From positions 1,973,001 to 2,037,000 of the forward strand of contig NZ_CP046242.1 of NCBI RefSeq assembly GCF_023205095.1: a stretch of DNA of 64,000 nt, written 5' to 3'. This stretch comes from Bizionia sp. M204. GTDB taxonomy: Bacteria; Bacteroidota; Bacteroidia; Flavobacteriales; Flavobacteriaceae. Positions 63,334-64,000 of the stretch are shown here, in pieces. The notes under the pieces were generated by a model, which was not told the origin of the DNA, searched no databases, and was given only the letters and a program-made list of their open reading frames with translations. Position numbers and translations under genes: made by a program. How positions within the stretch are numbered: the first letter of the stretch is position 1; every line of letters begins with the position of its first letter.

Positions 63334-63335
63334 TC

Positions 63336-64000
63336 TTAATCCAATCTATTTTTTAAAGCTGTTAAAATTTTTACATAAATGGTATCGCCATAATAACGAT
63401 CTTCTACACCAAAATCTATATTTGGATTGTCATTAATTTCAATAACCATCGGTTTTTCATTTACCACCTTAATATCAATACCATAAAGCCCTTCCCCCAT
63501 TAACTTGGCAGATTTCAAAGCCATATCTAATACTATTTTTGGCACGTCTTCTATTGGTAAACAATCAGCATTTCCATCTTGATCATCTTTCTTTTTGGCA
63601 TCCCAATTGTAAATTTGCCAATGGCCTTTTGCCATATAATATTTACAAGCAAAAAAGGGTTTGTCATCAATAATTCCAATGCGCCAATCGTAATCCGATG
63701 GGCAAAATTCCTGCGCTATAATTAAATCCGATTCTTTCAACATGCTGTTAACAAGCACATGATACTCGTCTTCGGTTTTAGCTTTTTTAACACCAAACGA
63801 AAAAGTAGAATCTGGTGCTTTTAACACACAAGGCAAACCGACTTGCGCTATAACATCGTTTTTATTATCCTTATGAACAATAATGGTTTTTGGTGTGGCA
63901 ATATTCGCATTATTTAAAGCTTCTGCCATGTAAACTTTGTTACAACATTTTAAAATAGCGTCGGGATAATCTACAATAGCAATCCCGTCTTGCTGGGCCT
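63336..64000 (-). CDS. RimK-like ATP-grasp ligase (5' end outside window)
   Basis: The frame is open from the stop at 63336 to the window edge. The internal ATG at 63929 is not the start, because the 23 codons upstream (…VDYPDAILKCCNKVYMAE) continue without a stop and match the pre-ATP-grasp region of RimK-like ligases. Further motifs are PCVLKAPDSTFSFGV (nucleotide-binding loop), GLYGIDIKV and MVIEINDNPNIDFG (metal-binding ExN). It ligates amino acids to carboxylates with ATP; RimK itself adds glutamates to ribosomal protein S6. Part of a three-gene unit with the GCS2-like and FGase-like genes. Confidence 0.88.
   Translation of the reverse strand, partial: AQQDGIAIVDYPDAILKCCNKVYMAEALNNANIATPKTIIVHKDNKNDVIAQVGLPCVLKAPDSTFSFGVKKAKTEDEYHVLVNSMLKESDLIIAQEFCPSDYDWRIGIIDDKPFFACKYYMAKGHWQIYNWDAKKKDDQDGNADCLPIEDVPKIVLDMALKSAKLMGEGLYGIDIKVVNEKPMVIEINDNPNIDFGVEDRYYGDTIYVKILTALKNRLD

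Noticed and set aside
1-64000. CRISPR arrays, rRNA or tRNA genes, prophage
   Set aside because: No regularly spaced identical repeats, no rRNA signature and no cloverleaf outside the tmRNA were seen; no phage structural genes or integrase are present.

Overview
The window looks like chromosome from a member of the Flavobacteriaceae (Bacteroidota). Support comes from the AT-rich composition, repeated TAnnTTTG promoter boxes a few tens of bases upstream of starts, a tmRNA whose tag reads GENNYALAA, PafA-type phosphatase, flavobacterial families such as DUF6500 and VF530, and metal-type KdsA. No genus can be named from the sequence alone.

Layout. 1-2.7 kb: a secreted TPR protein (cut by the window edge) divergent from ftsE. 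2.8-16.6 kb: a surface-polysaccharide locus with several glycosyltransferases, a Wzx-type flippase, a FdtA/FdtB pair making a dTDP-3-amino-3,6-dideoxyhexose, a FemAB/GNAT-like acyltransferase, a PhyH-like dioxygenase, and two pairs of a polytopic GT-C-like protein with a membrane-anchored GT2. 16.8-27.9 kb: typA, kdsA, a barrel protein, a CreD locus with its winged-helix regulator and twin palindromic operators, small membrane proteins (DUF2809, DUF1361), an SDR and an AlaDH/LKR-like oxidoreductase whose 5' end carries a one-base homopolymer frameshift.

28.2-30.8 kb: ssrA (tmRNA) followed by a small accessory island. The island is bounded by a 43-bp imperfect direct repeat and holds a divergent pair of unknown genes whose 3' ends both finish in the same 10-base sequence, a ~130-nt end-to-end folding element, a secreted TIMP/NTR-like protein and a fragment of an IS110-type transposase. 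This is the part of the window least explained by known families.

30.9-36.8 kb: hydrolases, a LysE-type exporter, a sensor-only AraC fragment, an EEP-family membrane protein, two rhodaneses and two thioredoxin-fold proteins. 36.9-44.1 kb: a complete trpEGDCFBA operon preceded by a leader peptide with three consecutive Trp codons and an intrinsic terminator, a classic attenuator layout, and followed by a tightly spaced small membrane protein. 44.1-64 kb: mostly housekeeping genes (RhlE, SprT-like, mannose-1-phosphate guanylyltransferase, MlaE/MlaF-like transporter, PafA, ftsH-rsfS, LUD-cdsA-psd-ACBP, birA, pyrE, Nudix). The right edge has an overlapping RimK-like / GCS2-like / N-formylglutamate amidohydrolase-like trio, which resembles amidoligase systems that make uncharacterised peptides.

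The strongest candidates for something new are the cassette-like island downstream of ssrA and the amidoligase trio. The trp attenuator and CreD operators are the best-supported regulatory findings. All family calls are by eye from motifs; no database search was run.
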